This document shows positions 57,001 to 64,000 of a stretch of DNA of 64,000 nt, piece after piece. The DNA comes from CAHJWH01 sp965198905. GTDB lineage: Bacteria > Pseudomonadota > Alphaproteobacteria > Caulobacterales > Caulobacteraceae. Every line of letters starts with the position of its first letter. Position 1 is the first letter of the stretch. Below the pieces are notes generated by a model. It had not been told where the DNA came from, did not search any database, and saw only the letters and a program-made list of their open reading frames with translations. The translations under genes and the position numbers were made by a program. The stretch spans positions 3,224,001 to 3,288,000 of the forward strand of contig OZ240678.1 in the NCBI GenBank assembly GCA_965198905.1. The letters run 5' to 3'.

Positions 57001-57120
57001 GTAGTCGACTCCGGCCCGTTCGCCGGTAGCGGCCAGTCGGCGGGCAACGGCAACACCTACCCGGGCATCTACGACTATCTCGGCCGGCGCATCTTCGCGG
57101 AATTGACCGCGGACTTCTGA
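54013..57120 (+). CDS. TonB-dependent outer-membrane receptor
   Basis: The 1035-residue outer-membrane protein imports a large ligand with energy from TonB. A signal peptide ends ANPALAQ (about residue 31). The TonB box/plug begins KEVVVTGSRIRAPG (about 72) with VNGRRLMPGDPAG, and YGSDAVAGVVNFIMKKDF closes the plug. A 22-strand-type barrel then runs to the C-terminal FAELTADF, which ends in the required aromatic residue. The TTG at 54013 follows GGGGG and starts the signal peptide. Several Cys pairs (such as CNNP...LCGT) are typical of Caulobacterales/Xanthomonadales receptors. The flanking modification enzymes suggest a peptide or glycopeptide ligand, which is inference. Confidence 0.93.
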   Translation: MKVFTVRERLFASSALFGAAMLSAFANPALAQAPDAPVAPNTPPSAPAFGPAAADLSTTNANGDKSNSVKEVVVTGSRIRAPGLTSTSPLTVVTQQAFKDIGATSVEQLLNELPAVVASQNSGLSGLSNGTSTVDLRDLNPKRTLVLVNGRRLMPGDPAGTGPGPVPDINIIPVTLIDRVDVVTGGASAVYGSDAVAGVVNFIMKKDFQGVRIDVTENFANHDNNNAVQRGLVADSGFVEAPAGNQTYQLGVNVTGVIGLNAPDGKGNVTGYVGYRNLQPILQSKYDVSACTISAAPGAVSTIYSQHTCGGSSNGLYGKFVPTTTSTALGGSAKTLHANPDGSQTFVTSSVPAFNYGATNYFQRSETRYTGGYFANYEVTPMLDIYSEFMFDDDKTVGQIAPSGLFAGGGANGASTYNINCNNPLLAASQQAQLCGTAAGTATQVPYLVGYRFGSFPRDYGFEHLDYKINIGARGQLDEAWGYDAYLQYGTSILSNLLQNEASTTRIQNALLVDPATGQCYVGGACAPLNVFKLNGVTPAAFNYASADAFQEGQTTEQVASAVLNGDLGHYGIRSPYATDGVGVALGGEYRREFLTFSPDQEYQTSDLSGSSPALPSQGSYDVYELFGEVRVPIVQNLPFVKELSFDGGYRFSDYNTSGITDTYKGQAEYAPTPDIRFRGGYNRAVRTPNVVELFKPQTQGLFSGTDPCVGNAPAASLAACVATGLPAAMYGKLSNDLACPAGQCTVLQGGNVNLAPEKADTYTGGFVLTPTMAWARGFTLSVDYFNITVRNVITEISPTIFTTECAAGDLAICSSTFKRDPATYVIFGTQGYIRSLNTNSGFLRTDGVDLDSSYRKRLSDFGLPDLGIVSFNLLMTYTNSYRDQPVSGGATYNCAGLYGTTCGNPLPKIKGQFRATYTPPRFPISVSAAWRYVGPVHLDEDRKQPLLIAHPYGATDTADNGLHSFSYFDMSASVKVRDGLTFNFGCQNLLDKDPPVVDSGPFAGSGQSAGNGNTYPGIYDYLGRRIFAELTADF

Positions 57121-57126
57121 GCCTGA

Positions 57127-57165
57127 GCGGTCGGGCGGCTGGACCCGCCCGACCGCCTCTGCTTG
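57127..57165 (+). terminator. Hairpin after TonB receptor gene
   Basis: GCGGTCGGGCGG (57127-57138) pairs perfectly with CCGCCCGACCGC (57145-57156) over a 6-nt loop and is followed by CTCTGCTTGG, a weak T-rich run. It starts 6 bp after the receptor stop and would attenuate transcription into the hydroxylase gene. Confidence 0.6.
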
Positions 57166-57174
57166 GGTAGCGAG

Positions 57175-58356
57175 GTGACGACGCTCCCTTCCGAAGCCCA
57201 GCTCGACATCTTGCAGCAGACCGCGGCGTCGGCCATGCGGGCGAGAGACTTTCCCGCCGCGGTGCGCGGGCTGCATCAGGCCTGTCGACTTCAGCCATTG
57301 CAGCCGGCGCTCTGGCTCAGTTTGGCGGCCGCGCTTCGGGCTGATGGCGAGCTTCCGGGTGCGCTGGAGGCGGTGGATCAGGCGCTGCGGCTAGAGCCCC
57401 GCGCCTTCGCCGCCCTCCTCATGCGCGCGAGCCTGCTGGAGCGCACCGAGGGAGAGCGGGCCGCAGCGCCGGTCTATGGCGCGGCCCTGCTGCAGGCGCC
57501 GGGCGAAGCGCAGATGGACCCTGCCGCCCAGCGCGCCGTCGCCCGAGCGCGGGAGGTCAATGCGCGATACGGCGGCGAGCTGAACGCGGCGTTGACCGCC
57601 GAGCTGGAGAGCTTGGGCCTTTCGCCTCGCGTGGGCGCTCACGTTCAAACCTTTATTGACCGGCTGACGGGCCGTCGCCGGGCCTACCGTCAGGAGCCCC
57701 TGGGCTACGACTATCCAGGCCTGCCGGCCATAGAGGTTTGGGACAGGGACCACTTTCCCTGGTTGGGGACGCTGGAGGAGGCCGCCACCGCGATCCGGGC
57801 CGAGATGCTGGCCGTGGGCTTCGACGATCCGGCCTCGGTCCCCTACATGGACCTGCCGGACACCGGGCCCGTGGACCAGTGGGCGGCGCTAAACCGCTCC
57901 CCCGCCTGGAGCGCCTTCCACCTCTTCCGACACGGCGAGCGGATCGAGGCGAACTGCGCGCGCTGTCCCCGGACCGTGGACGCTCTGGCCGAGGTTCCTC
58001 AGCCCCATGCCGTCAACCGCTCGCCCTCGGCCATGTTCTCAATCCTGAAGCCCGGGACCCGCATCCCACCGCATACCGGCGTGGCCAACACCCGCCTCGT
58101 GGGGCACCTGGCGCTTAGCATCCCGCCCCGGTGCGGCCTCAGGGTGGGATCGGAGACCGTCGCCTGGCGCGAGGGCGAAGCCTTTGTCTTTGACGACACC
58201 ATCGAGCACGAGGCCTGGAACGACAGCGATCGGCCGCGCGCAGTCCTCATCTTCGACGTGCGCCACCCCCTGATCCCTCAGGAGGAGCAGGCCGCCATCG
58301 CCGCAGTTATGGCGGCGACGGACGCATTCACCGGGGCGAAGCGCGCGGCCGACTAA
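57175..58356 (+). CDS. TPR-fused aspartyl/asparaginyl beta-hydroxylase
   Basis: The protein of about 393 residues has a short N-terminal TPR part (about 5-110) and a C-terminal 2-oxoglutarate/Fe(II) dioxygenase of the AspH family. The iron ligands are the His of NTRLVGHLALSIPP and the His of FDDTIEHEAWN; the following Arg in RPRAVLIFD binds 2-oxoglutarate, as in human AspH. Family members hydroxylate Asp or Asn in proteins or peptides. The GTG at 57175 is preferred; a TTG at 57163 is possible. Its TAA interlocks tail-to-tail with the stop of sulfotransferase B (CTAA). Confidence 0.9.
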   Translation: MTTLPSEAQLDILQQTAASAMRARDFPAAVRGLHQACRLQPLQPALWLSLAAALRADGELPGALEAVDQALRLEPRAFAALLMRASLLERTEGERAAAPVYGAALLQAPGEAQMDPAAQRAVARAREVNARYGGELNAALTAELESLGLSPRVGAHVQTFIDRLTGRRRAYRQEPLGYDYPGLPAIEVWDRDHFPWLGTLEEAATAIRAEMLAVGFDDPASVPYMDLPDTGPVDQWAALNRSPAWSAFHLFRHGERIEANCARCPRTVDALAEVPQPHAVNRSPSAMFSILKPGTRIPPHTGVANTRLVGHLALSIPPRCGLRVGSETVAWREGEAFVFDDTIEHEAWNDSDRPRAVLIFDVRHPLIPQEEQAAIAAVMAATDAFTGAKRAAD

Positions 58357-59990
58357 GGCGCGTAGCCGAAGGCGTCGATCCAGGGCTCCAGGATCGGCAG
58401 CACGGGGGTCATGGCTTCGGCGTAGCGCCGCCAGCGACCGACGCCTGCGCTCGACAGGCCCTGGCGAACCTGGTCCTTGCTCGGCGTGCGGATGTCGCGC
58501 CGTTTGGCGGTGGCGGCGAAATCGCGCAGCGCGTCGGTCCAGCCGAGACCTAGGAAGGCGCAGATCGCGCTCACCTGCGCATCGAAGTCCGCCACCAGAT
58601 CTTCATGCCGATGCACGTGGACATGCAGCGGCAGGCGCAGGCGGTAGAGCTGGGTCAATTCCATCAGGGCGTCGTAGAACCGCGCGGTGCGCTCCAGGTC
58701 GGTGAAGGCGCAGGTCAGCACGTTGAGCTTGAAACGATGACGGAAGCTGCTGACGACCACATCGCGCGGATCGCGGTGGGCGATCAGGACGCGCGCCTGC
58801 GGGAAAAGTTTGGCCACCAGCGGCAGCCAGATGGCGTCCAGCGGGTTCTTGTCCACGAAAAACCGCCCGGCGGGCTCCACGCCGTGGCTGCGGACACGCC
58901 CCCAGTAGTCCCTCCGCAGCAACTGGGCCGACGCCTCGTCGAGGTGGGACAACCGGTCGATATCGGCGTCGGTTTCGAACCAGGGCTTGGCGATGGCGCG
59001 CAGCAGCGGTTGCTCCTCCAGGGCCACCACATCGGGATGGCTGGCGAGCACCTGCTCCAGCAGCGTCGTTCCCGATCGCACGAAGCCCATCAGAATAACG
59101 TGGACTAAGGGGCCGCCGGCCTCCGGCTCGCCCGGCGCCTGGGCCCAATCGGCCGGTGTCGCGGACTGGAACTTTGCGCCCAGGCGCCGGCACATGGCTT
59201 CGCCGAGTTCCACTCCGGCGGCGGCTATCAGCGGGGCGTGCACCGCCCAGGTGGCGGCGTTGGAGCGGGCGTGGGCCTGCATGGACGCGTCTGGCCGTTC
59301 CAGACGGTCGAGGGTGTCGGCGTAGAGCCCCTCCAGCGCGGCGAGGTGCAGGGGCGATAGCCCCGGCCTGGCGAGCCTCCGCTCCAGACGGACGGCCGCT
59401 TCGTGGACCGCGCCGCATTGCAATTCCGCGAAGGCCAGCGAAAGGGTGGCGGCGGGCTCGTCAGGGTCGAGCGCCAAAGCGCGCTCCGCGTAGCGCTTGG
59501 CCTCGTCCATGTGTTCACGCCGCACGGCATGGTCCGACAGCGCGCCGAGCGCTTCGGGAAAGTCCGGGGCGAGGTCGACGGCGCGCAGGTGCGCGGCGTA
59601 CGCCGCCTCAGCCTCGTCCAGGGCGCTGAGCGCCAAGCCTGCGCCATGATGGGCGGGCGCGTGTTCAGGGGCAAACGCCAGGACACGCCGATAAAGCTCC
59701 AACGCCGGCCTTTCCTGGCCCTGTTGCGTCAGGCAACCGGCCAGCGCGCATAGGAGGAACACATCTTCAGGCGCGGTACGTAGCCCGTCTTCAAGCAAGG
59801 CCATGGCCTCCTCGAAGCGGCCCTCGACCTGATGGCTATGCGCCGCGAGGTTGAACGCTAACGAAGCTCGGCCACCCCCCGCCAGCTCTCTCTTCGCCAG
59901 ATCGACGGCTACATCCAGCTTCTGTGCGGCCAGGGCGGAATGGATCGCCGTCAAGCGCTCTTGTGACCCAGCCACCGGGTGTTCTGGCAT
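58353..59990 (-). CDS. TPR-fused sulfotransferase B
   Basis: This 545-residue paralog of sulfotransferase A has an N-terminal TPR array (about residues 5-270) and a C-terminal sulfotransferase with VILMGFVRSGTTLLEQ (5'-phosphosulfate loop), RVLIAHRDPRDVVVSSFRH (3'-phosphate region), FFVDKNPLDAIWLPLV and HRHEDLVADFD. It is clearly homologous to A, including ARFYDA and the ending RWRRYAEAMTPVLPILEPWI. The ATG at 59990 has GGAAG 8 nt upstream; a TTG at 60005 is an alternative. Together A and B bracket the receptor and hydroxylase genes. Confidence 0.92.
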   Translation of the reverse strand: MPEHPVAGSQERLTAIHSALAAQKLDVAVDLAKRELAGGGRASLAFNLAAHSHQVEGRFEEAMALLEDGLRTAPEDVFLLCALAGCLTQQGQERPALELYRRVLAFAPEHAPAHHGAGLALSALDEAEAAYAAHLRAVDLAPDFPEALGALSDHAVRREHMDEAKRYAERALALDPDEPAATLSLAFAELQCGAVHEAAVRLERRLARPGLSPLHLAALEGLYADTLDRLERPDASMQAHARSNAATWAVHAPLIAAAGVELGEAMCRRLGAKFQSATPADWAQAPGEPEAGGPLVHVILMGFVRSGTTLLEQVLASHPDVVALEEQPLLRAIAKPWFETDADIDRLSHLDEASAQLLRRDYWGRVRSHGVEPAGRFFVDKNPLDAIWLPLVAKLFPQARVLIAHRDPRDVVVSSFRHRFKLNVLTCAFTDLERTARFYDALMELTQLYRLRLPLHVHVHRHEDLVADFDAQVSAICAFLGLGWTDALRDFAATAKRRDIRTPSKDQVRQGLSSAGVGRWRRYAEAMTPVLPILEPWIDAFGYAP

Positions 59991-60041
59991 TGATCGAGCT
60001 TCCAAGCCGGGGCGAATGGGCGGCCCAGGCTGGGGCGGGCT

Positions 60042-60164
60042 TTAGACCCAGCCTAGGCGCCGGTAACGTTGCCGGCGTTCGATCTGGCGGGCGAGGCGGC
60101 GAAAGGTCCGCATCGTGCGCGAGACGAGGCGCCGGGTGGCGACGACGAGAGTGCGGTCAGTCAT
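60042..60164 (-). CDS. 40-residue basic small protein
   Basis: This short gene encodes a 40-residue, strongly basic protein with about thirteen arginines and no lysine. It begins MTDRTLVVATRRLVSR and ends in RRQRYRRLGWV. A perfect GGAGG ribosome binding site lies 6 nt before the ATG, and codon bias fits the neighbours. The sequence is likely one amphipathic helix. It vaguely resembles short DUF1127-type arginine-rich proteins, without a firm match. It sits 51 bp upstream of sulfotransferase B on the same strand, so the two may be co-transcribed. Confidence 0.6.
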   Translation of the reverse strand: MTDRTLVVATRRLVSRTMRTFRRLARQIERRQRYRRLGWV

Positions 60165-60310
60165 GTCGAGCCTCCGCGAGTGCATACGGCCGAGCTTGAG
60201 AATGGTTCAGCCCTGCTGAGGTCAGCTAGCCTATGCCGATGAACCTCAGCCGACTCAGAATCTAGCGCGTCATGTGCGATGCCATGATGACAGCCTCGCA
60301 CCCGGCGAAG

Positions 60311-60892
60311 CTAGGTCGCGCCGTGTCGGCCGAAGACGGCGCCATTCTCGCGCAGCCGACCCGCGGGCGCGCGGATCGCCACGTCCAGGTTGGGGCCCAG
60401 GCCGCCGTAGTCGACATAGGACAGGCCGACCTGGACCTGGTGCGTCGCCCAGCGGCAGTCCAGCCGGTCCAATCCCCGGCGGGCGGTGTCTTCGCACACG
60501 GTGGGCCGGCCGTAGTAGCGCAGCAGTCCGGCCCGGATGTCGCGGGCCACGCCTACGTTGTCGCGGGTGTGACGAAGGCGCAGCCCCTTGACGCTGACCA
60601 CCACCTCCAGCAGCCCGGTGGGAGAGAAGTAGTAGGTGGCGAGGGCCGGATGGCCGAAGACCTGCTCGTCCACCGCCCAACCCGCCGACCCGCCCACCAC
60701 CGCATTGGCGACCGGCGGCAGGGTGACCAGCAGCGGCGCCGGGGGGCGGCCGTCCGGGAACAGCGCCTGCACCTGCGCCACCGTCATGTTGATCCGCGCG
60801 CCGCGCCAGAGCTCGGCGGTCGTCGGAGGTCCATTGACCGCCGGCGCGGACGGGGCGGCGGCCAGGACGGCGGCGGCGATGAGGGCCAGCAT
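60311..60892 (-). CDS. Secreted protein of unknown function
   Basis: The 193-residue precursor has a signal peptide (MLALIAAAVLAAAPSAPA). The mature part holds a SmpA/BamE-like opening (TTAELWRGARINMTVAQVQALFPDG), then mixed alpha/beta sequence with one cysteine pair (TVCEDTA and LDCRWA). The ATG at 60892 is chosen because GAGGAG lies 8 nt upstream, exactly over the metC stop; an upstream ATG at 60910 lacks this. It is the last gene of the cysK operon. The BamE-like resemblance is weak. Confidence 0.7.
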   Translation of the reverse strand: MLALIAAAVLAAAPSAPAVNGPPTTAELWRGARINMTVAQVQALFPDGRPPAPLLVTLPPVANAVVGGSAGWAVDEQVFGHPALATYYFSPTGLLEVVVSVKGLRLRHTRDNVGVARDIRAGLLRYYGRPTVCEDTARRGLDRLDCRWATHQVQVGLSYVDYGGLGPNLDVAIRAPAGRLRENGAVFGRHGAT

Positions 60893-60894
60893 GG

Positions 60895-62106
60895 TCAGGG
60901 CTCCTCGCATGCTGCGGTGAAGGCGTCGAGCCCCCGTCGAAGGTCGGCGATCAGGTCGTTCGGGTCCTCCAGGCCGACGTGCAGCCGCATCAGGGCGCCG
61001 TCCGCACGCCAGCCCCGGGCGGGGTTGCGCACCTGCGGGTCGCCGCTCACCGCCAGGCTCTCGAACCCGCCCCAGGAAAAGCCTAGTCCGAATATTTGCA
61101 GGGCGTCCAGGAAGGCGTCGGCCGCCCGGGGCGGCCCGGCCTGCAGGACCATGCCGAACAGGCCGTTGGTCCCGCTGAAGTCGCGCTTCCAGAGGGCGTA
61201 GCTGGGGCCGGGCAGGGCGGGGCAGAGCAGGCGCGCCACCTCCGGCTGGGCTTCCAGCCAGCCCGCCACCTGCAGCGCCGAGCTGCCGTGGCGCGCCAGT
61301 CGAACGGAAAGGGAGCGAAGGCTGCGCAGCACGGTGTAGCAGTCATCCGGCGACACCGCCCATCCGGTGTCCCACCCCGTCTGTAGCAGCCGCTCGCCCA
61401 GGGCCGGGTCGCTGACCGCCACCGATCCCATGAAGACGTCCGACCCGCCCGAGGCGTACTTGGTCAGGGCTTGGATCGAGAGGTCCACGCCGTGGTCGAG
61501 CGGCTTGAACAGCACGCCTGCGCCCCATGTGTTGTCGATCAGGGTCAACACGCCCCGGTCCCGCGCCCCGGCCGCGATCGCGGGCACGTCCTGCACTTCG
61601 AAGGTGAGGGAGGCGGGAGACTCCAGGAAGATCGCCCGGGTGGCCGGCCCGACCATCGCCAGCAGGGCCTCGGGCGAGGCGTCCGGGGCGAAAGGGCGCG
61701 GACGCACGCCGAACCGCGCCAGCATGCCCTCGCAAAATCGGCGGGTGGGGGCGTAGGCCCCGGCGGTGACCAGCACCTCGTCGCCGGCGGAAAGCACGGT
61801 CATCAGGGCGGCGGTGATCGCGGCCGCCCCGGAGGAGAAAACCTTGGCGGCAACCGCGTGCTCAAGCTCGCAGAGCGCCGCTTCCAGCGTCGCCTGCACG
61901 CCAAGACCGCCGCGACCGTAACTGGGCGCCTCGCCGCCGTAGAGGCTCGCCGCGTCCGGCAGCAGGACTGTGGAGGCGCGCTGCACCGGCGGGTTGACGC
62001 CGCGGGCCGCGTGGCCCAGCCGGGCCTGCGCGCTATCGCCCGCGTGCACCAGACGCGTCGCTTCGGCCCAGCCGGCCCCGACCCCCGTTTGGCCGTCGGC
62101 GCTCAC
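60895..62106 (-). CDS. metC: Cystathionine beta-lyase
   Basis: MetC splits cystathionine to homocysteine, pyruvate and ammonia. The 403-residue PLP enzyme of the Cys/Met family has LVHAGDSAQARLG, APSYGRGG, FLESPASLTFEVQDVP and the cofactor lysine in SIQALTKYASGGSDVFMG (about residue 208). The C-terminal FSWGGFESLAV is characteristic of beta-lyases rather than gamma-synthases. The GTG at 62106 overlaps the sseA stop (GTGA). With metZ elsewhere in the window, the cell has both direct sulfhydrylation and a lyase. Confidence 0.92.
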   Translation of the reverse strand: MSADGQTGVGAGWAEATRLVHAGDSAQARLGHAARGVNPPVQRASTVLLPDAASLYGGEAPSYGRGGLGVQATLEAALCELEHAVAAKVFSSGAAAITAALMTVLSAGDEVLVTAGAYAPTRRFCEGMLARFGVRPRPFAPDASPEALLAMVGPATRAIFLESPASLTFEVQDVPAIAAGARDRGVLTLIDNTWGAGVLFKPLDHGVDLSIQALTKYASGGSDVFMGSVAVSDPALGERLLQTGWDTGWAVSPDDCYTVLRSLRSLSVRLARHGSSALQVAGWLEAQPEVARLLCPALPGPSYALWKRDFSGTNGLFGMVLQAGPPRAADAFLDALQIFGLGFSWGGFESLAVSGDPQVRNPARGWRADGALMRLHVGLEDPNDLIADLRRGLDAFTAACEEP

Positions 62107-62942
62107 TGTCCGGTCACGACCGGGGCGTCGTCGCGCGCGCCCCATTCGGCCCAGGAGCCGTCATAGACCGCAGCCTCCAGCCCCAGTCTCGCGAGGCCCA
62201 GCGCCACCACGCCCGCGGTGATCCCCGACCCGCAACTGGCGATCACCGGCCGCTGCAGGTCGACCCCCGCCTGGTCGAAGAGCTTGCGCAGGGCGGAAGG
62301 ATCAAGAAAACGGCCATCGGCTGAATAAAAGCTCGATGACGGCAGGCTGAGCGCCCTGGGCGCATGACCGCTGCGCAAGCCGGGCCGCGGCTCCGGCGCC
62401 TCGCCCAGGAAACGCGCGCGTGGCCGGGCGTCCACCATCTGCGCAGCGCCTGTCTGGAGAGCGGAGCGGGCGGCGTCAAAGTCGCGCACGAGCTCAGGGC
62501 GCGCTGTCGCCGCATAGCGGACCGGGGAACGCTGCACCGGCTCCGCGAGGATTTGACCGCCCGCCGCCGCCCAGGCCTCCAGTCCGCCGTCCAGCACCTG
62601 GACGCTCGCGTGGCCCATGGCCCGCAGGCTCCACCAGACCCTGGCGGCCGAAGGGGTGGGCTTGCGGTCATAGACCACCACCGTGTCGTGGGCGCCGATC
62701 CCCAGGCGGCCGACCGCCTCTCCGAAGGCGGCCGACGTCGGCAGCATGTGGGGCAGCGGGCTGCTTCGGTCGGCGATGGCGTCGATGTCGAAGAACACCG
62801 CATCGGGCAGGTGGGCGGACAGATACTCCGCGTTCGCGTCGCGGCCAGCGTCCGGCATGAACCAGGTGGCGTCGAGGAGCTTGATCGCGCCCGCGGCCTG
62901 CGCGGCCCTGAGACCTGCGACGGTGATCAGGGGATCATTCAT
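62103..62942 (-). CDS. sseA: 3-mercaptopyruvate sulfurtransferase
   Basis: This enzyme transfers sulfur from 3-mercaptopyruvate to thiol acceptors. The 279-residue protein has two rhodanese domains. The first is inactive, with LLDATWFMPDAGRDANAEY. The second carries the catalytic cysteine in VIASCGSGITAGVVAL (about residue 230), which matches the CG(S/T)G(V/I)T signature of mercaptopyruvate enzymes. It starts at the ATG at 62942, overlapping the cysK stop by four bases. Confidence 0.93.
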   Translation of the reverse strand: MNDPLITVAGLRAAQAAGAIKLLDATWFMPDAGRDANAEYLSAHLPDAVFFDIDAIADRSSPLPHMLPTSAAFGEAVGRLGIGAHDTVVVYDRKPTPSAARVWWSLRAMGHASVQVLDGGLEAWAAAGGQILAEPVQRSPVRYAATARPELVRDFDAARSALQTGAAQMVDARPRARFLGEAPEPRPGLRSGHAPRALSLPSSSFYSADGRFLDPSALRKLFDQAGVDLQRPVIASCGSGITAGVVALGLARLGLEAAVYDGSWAEWGARDDAPVVTGQ

Positions 62943-63955
62943 GCGCGGGCGCCCTGCAGCCAGTGGGGAACGGGCAGGTGGTGCTCGGCGAGGAAGTCGG
63001 CGTTGAAAAGCTTGCTCTGATAGCGCGCGCCGTGGTCGCACAGGATGGTCACGATGGTCTTGCCGGGTCCGAGCTCACGCGCCAGCCGCATGGCGCCGGT
63101 TATGTTCACACCCGACGAGCCGCCGAGGCAAAGTCCTTCGTGCTCAACCAGATCAAAGACCTGCTCCACCGCCTCGTGGTCTGGGATCTGGTATGCGTGG
63201 TCGATCTTCAGGCCTTCCAGATTGGCGGTCAGCCGGCCCTGTCCGATCCCCTCGGTGATCGAGCTCCCCTCGGATTTCAGCTCGCCGCCGGAGTAGTAGC
63301 TGAACATGGCCGAGCCGAGCGGATCGGCCAGCCCGATGGAGACCGGGTGGGCCGCGCGCTCGCGCAGCGCCTGGGCGACCCCCGAGAGGGTGCCCCCGGA
63401 GCCGATAGCGCAGATGAAGCCGTCGACCCTACCCTCTGTCTGCTCGAAGATTTCCGGGCCGGTGGTGAGATAGTGCGCCAAGCGGTTGGCGAGATTGTCG
63501 AACTGGTTGGCCCAGATGGCGCCGTTCGGGTCGCTGGCGTTGCGCTCCTCGGCCAGTCGGCCGGAGACCCGGGCGTAGTTGCCGGGATTGGCGTAGGGCA
63601 CCGCATCGACCTCCACCAGTTCGGCCCCGAGCAGGCGGAGCGCCGCCTTCTTCTCCTCCGACTGGGTGCGCGGGATGACGATCAGAGTGCGGTAGCCGAG
63701 CGCCGAGCCGACCATGGCGAGGCCGATCCCGGTGTTGCCGGCCGTGCCCTCCACGATCAGTCCGCCTGGGCGCAGGCGCCCATCGGCCTCCGCCTGCCGC
63801 ACGATCTGCAGGGCGGCGCGGTCCTTGACGGACTGGCCGGGGTTCATGAACTCCGCCTTGCCCCAGATGTCGCAGCCCGTCTCCTCGCTTGCGCGCTTCA
63901 GCCGGATCAGGGGCGTTCGGCCGATGGCGTCGATCACGCTGTGGGCCTGGATCAT
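62939..63955 (-). CDS. cysK: Cysteine synthase A
   Basis: CysK makes cysteine from O-acetylserine and sulfide. The 338-residue PLP enzyme shows IGRTPLIRLKRASEETG, the cofactor lysine in NPGQSVKDRAAL (about residue 44), the phosphate loop EGTAGNTGIGLA and GSGGTLSGVAQAL. It is slightly longer at the C-terminus than the classical enzyme (to SKLFNADFLAEHHLP). It is the first gene of the cysK-sseA-metC-secreted protein operon; all joints overlap or nearly touch. An AGTTCCC region precedes the ATG without a strong ribosome binding site. Confidence 0.93.
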   Translation of the reverse strand: MIQAHSVIDAIGRTPLIRLKRASEETGCDIWGKAEFMNPGQSVKDRAALQIVRQAEADGRLRPGGLIVEGTAGNTGIGLAMVGSALGYRTLIVIPRTQSEEKKAALRLLGAELVEVDAVPYANPGNYARVSGRLAEERNASDPNGAIWANQFDNLANRLAHYLTTGPEIFEQTEGRVDGFICAIGSGGTLSGVAQALRERAAHPVSIGLADPLGSAMFSYYSGGELKSEGSSITEGIGQGRLTANLEGLKIDHAYQIPDHEAVEQVFDLVEHEGLCLGGSSGVNITGAMRLARELGPGKTIVTILCDHGARYQSKLFNADFLAEHHLPVPHWLQGARA

Positions 63956-64000
63956 GGGAACTCGGCTCGACGACGAAGAGCGTTTCCTAGGCGTGGCGAT

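Noticed and set aside
60042..60164. 40-residue protein as peptide precursor for the sulfotransferases and hydroxylase
   Set aside because: It has no leader/core division and no acidic context around its single tyrosine; it is kept only as a small protein of unknown role.

Overview
This 64 kb window looks like chromosomal DNA of a high-GC alphaproteobacterium, most likely of the Caulobacteraceae (Caulobacter, Phenylobacterium or Brevundimonas type). The reasons are a Caulobacter-type flagellin of 277 residues, a large TonB-dependent receptor with its own TPR sulfotransferases, the argH / small lipoprotein / lysA cluster, the RsmB, Rpe, heparinase and CapD order, frequent TTG and GTG starts, and four-base gene overlaps. 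The genus is inference. No rRNA and no CRISPR array were seen.

Layout. (1) 1-2061: the edge of a mobile island, with the tail of a DUF2924 protein and a frameshifted large serine recombinase, lying next to tRNA-Ser(GGA). (2) 2.3-19.8 kb: housekeeping genes: msrA, a PA0069-type radical SAM protein, a lytic transglycosylase, a uracil-DNA glycosylase, ETF-ubiquinone oxidoreductase, a TPR lipoprotein overlapping ispE, a fasciclin protein, glyQ-glyS, ppdK and a Bcr/CflA efflux pump. Two copies of an interspersed palindromic repeat lie here, and a different palindromic element sits in frame inside glyS. (3) 19.95-24.06 kb: a decaying accessory patch. It holds a 1.49 kb IS630-type element that carries a divergent winged-helix gene, an amidohydrolase broken by an amber codon, a frameshifted tetR and about 0.7 kb of gene-free DNA with several hairpins. 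It ends at tRNA-Gly(CCC). (4) 24.2-30.4 kb: a zinc-type CDF exporter, apaG and metZ, a dCTP deaminase, a DUF1674 protein, rsmB (with a long perfect inverted repeat in its coding sequence) and a glycine-zipper lipoprotein. (5) 30.4-49.8 kb: rpe, heparinase II/III and a CapD-type nucleotide-sugar enzyme, then fRMsr, a CrtW-like ketolase, terC, lysA / lptM-like / argH, a TlpA-type thioredoxin, glnE, a TetR regulator, proC / esterase / alkA / gamma-glutamyltransferase, and a single flagellin gene with a hairpin over its ribosome binding site. (6) 50-60.2 kb: an unusual arginyl-tRNA synthetase and then the most intriguing locus, a TonB-dependent receptor with a TPR-fused aspartyl/asparaginyl beta-hydroxylase, bracketed by two paralogous TPR-fused sulfotransferases. 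A 40-residue basic protein with a perfect Shine-Dalgarno sequence lies beside it. (7) 60.3-64 kb: a tightly overlapping sulfur amino-acid operon, cysK-sseA-metC-secreted protein, on the minus strand.

The best candidate for an undescribed system is the 52.1-60.2 kb receptor / sulfotransferase / hydroxylase locus. All three enzymes share the same plan of an N-terminal TPR array and a C-terminal catalytic domain, which suggests dedicated modification of one shared protein or peptide substrate linked to outer-membrane transport. That function is inference; the domain content is visible in the sequence.
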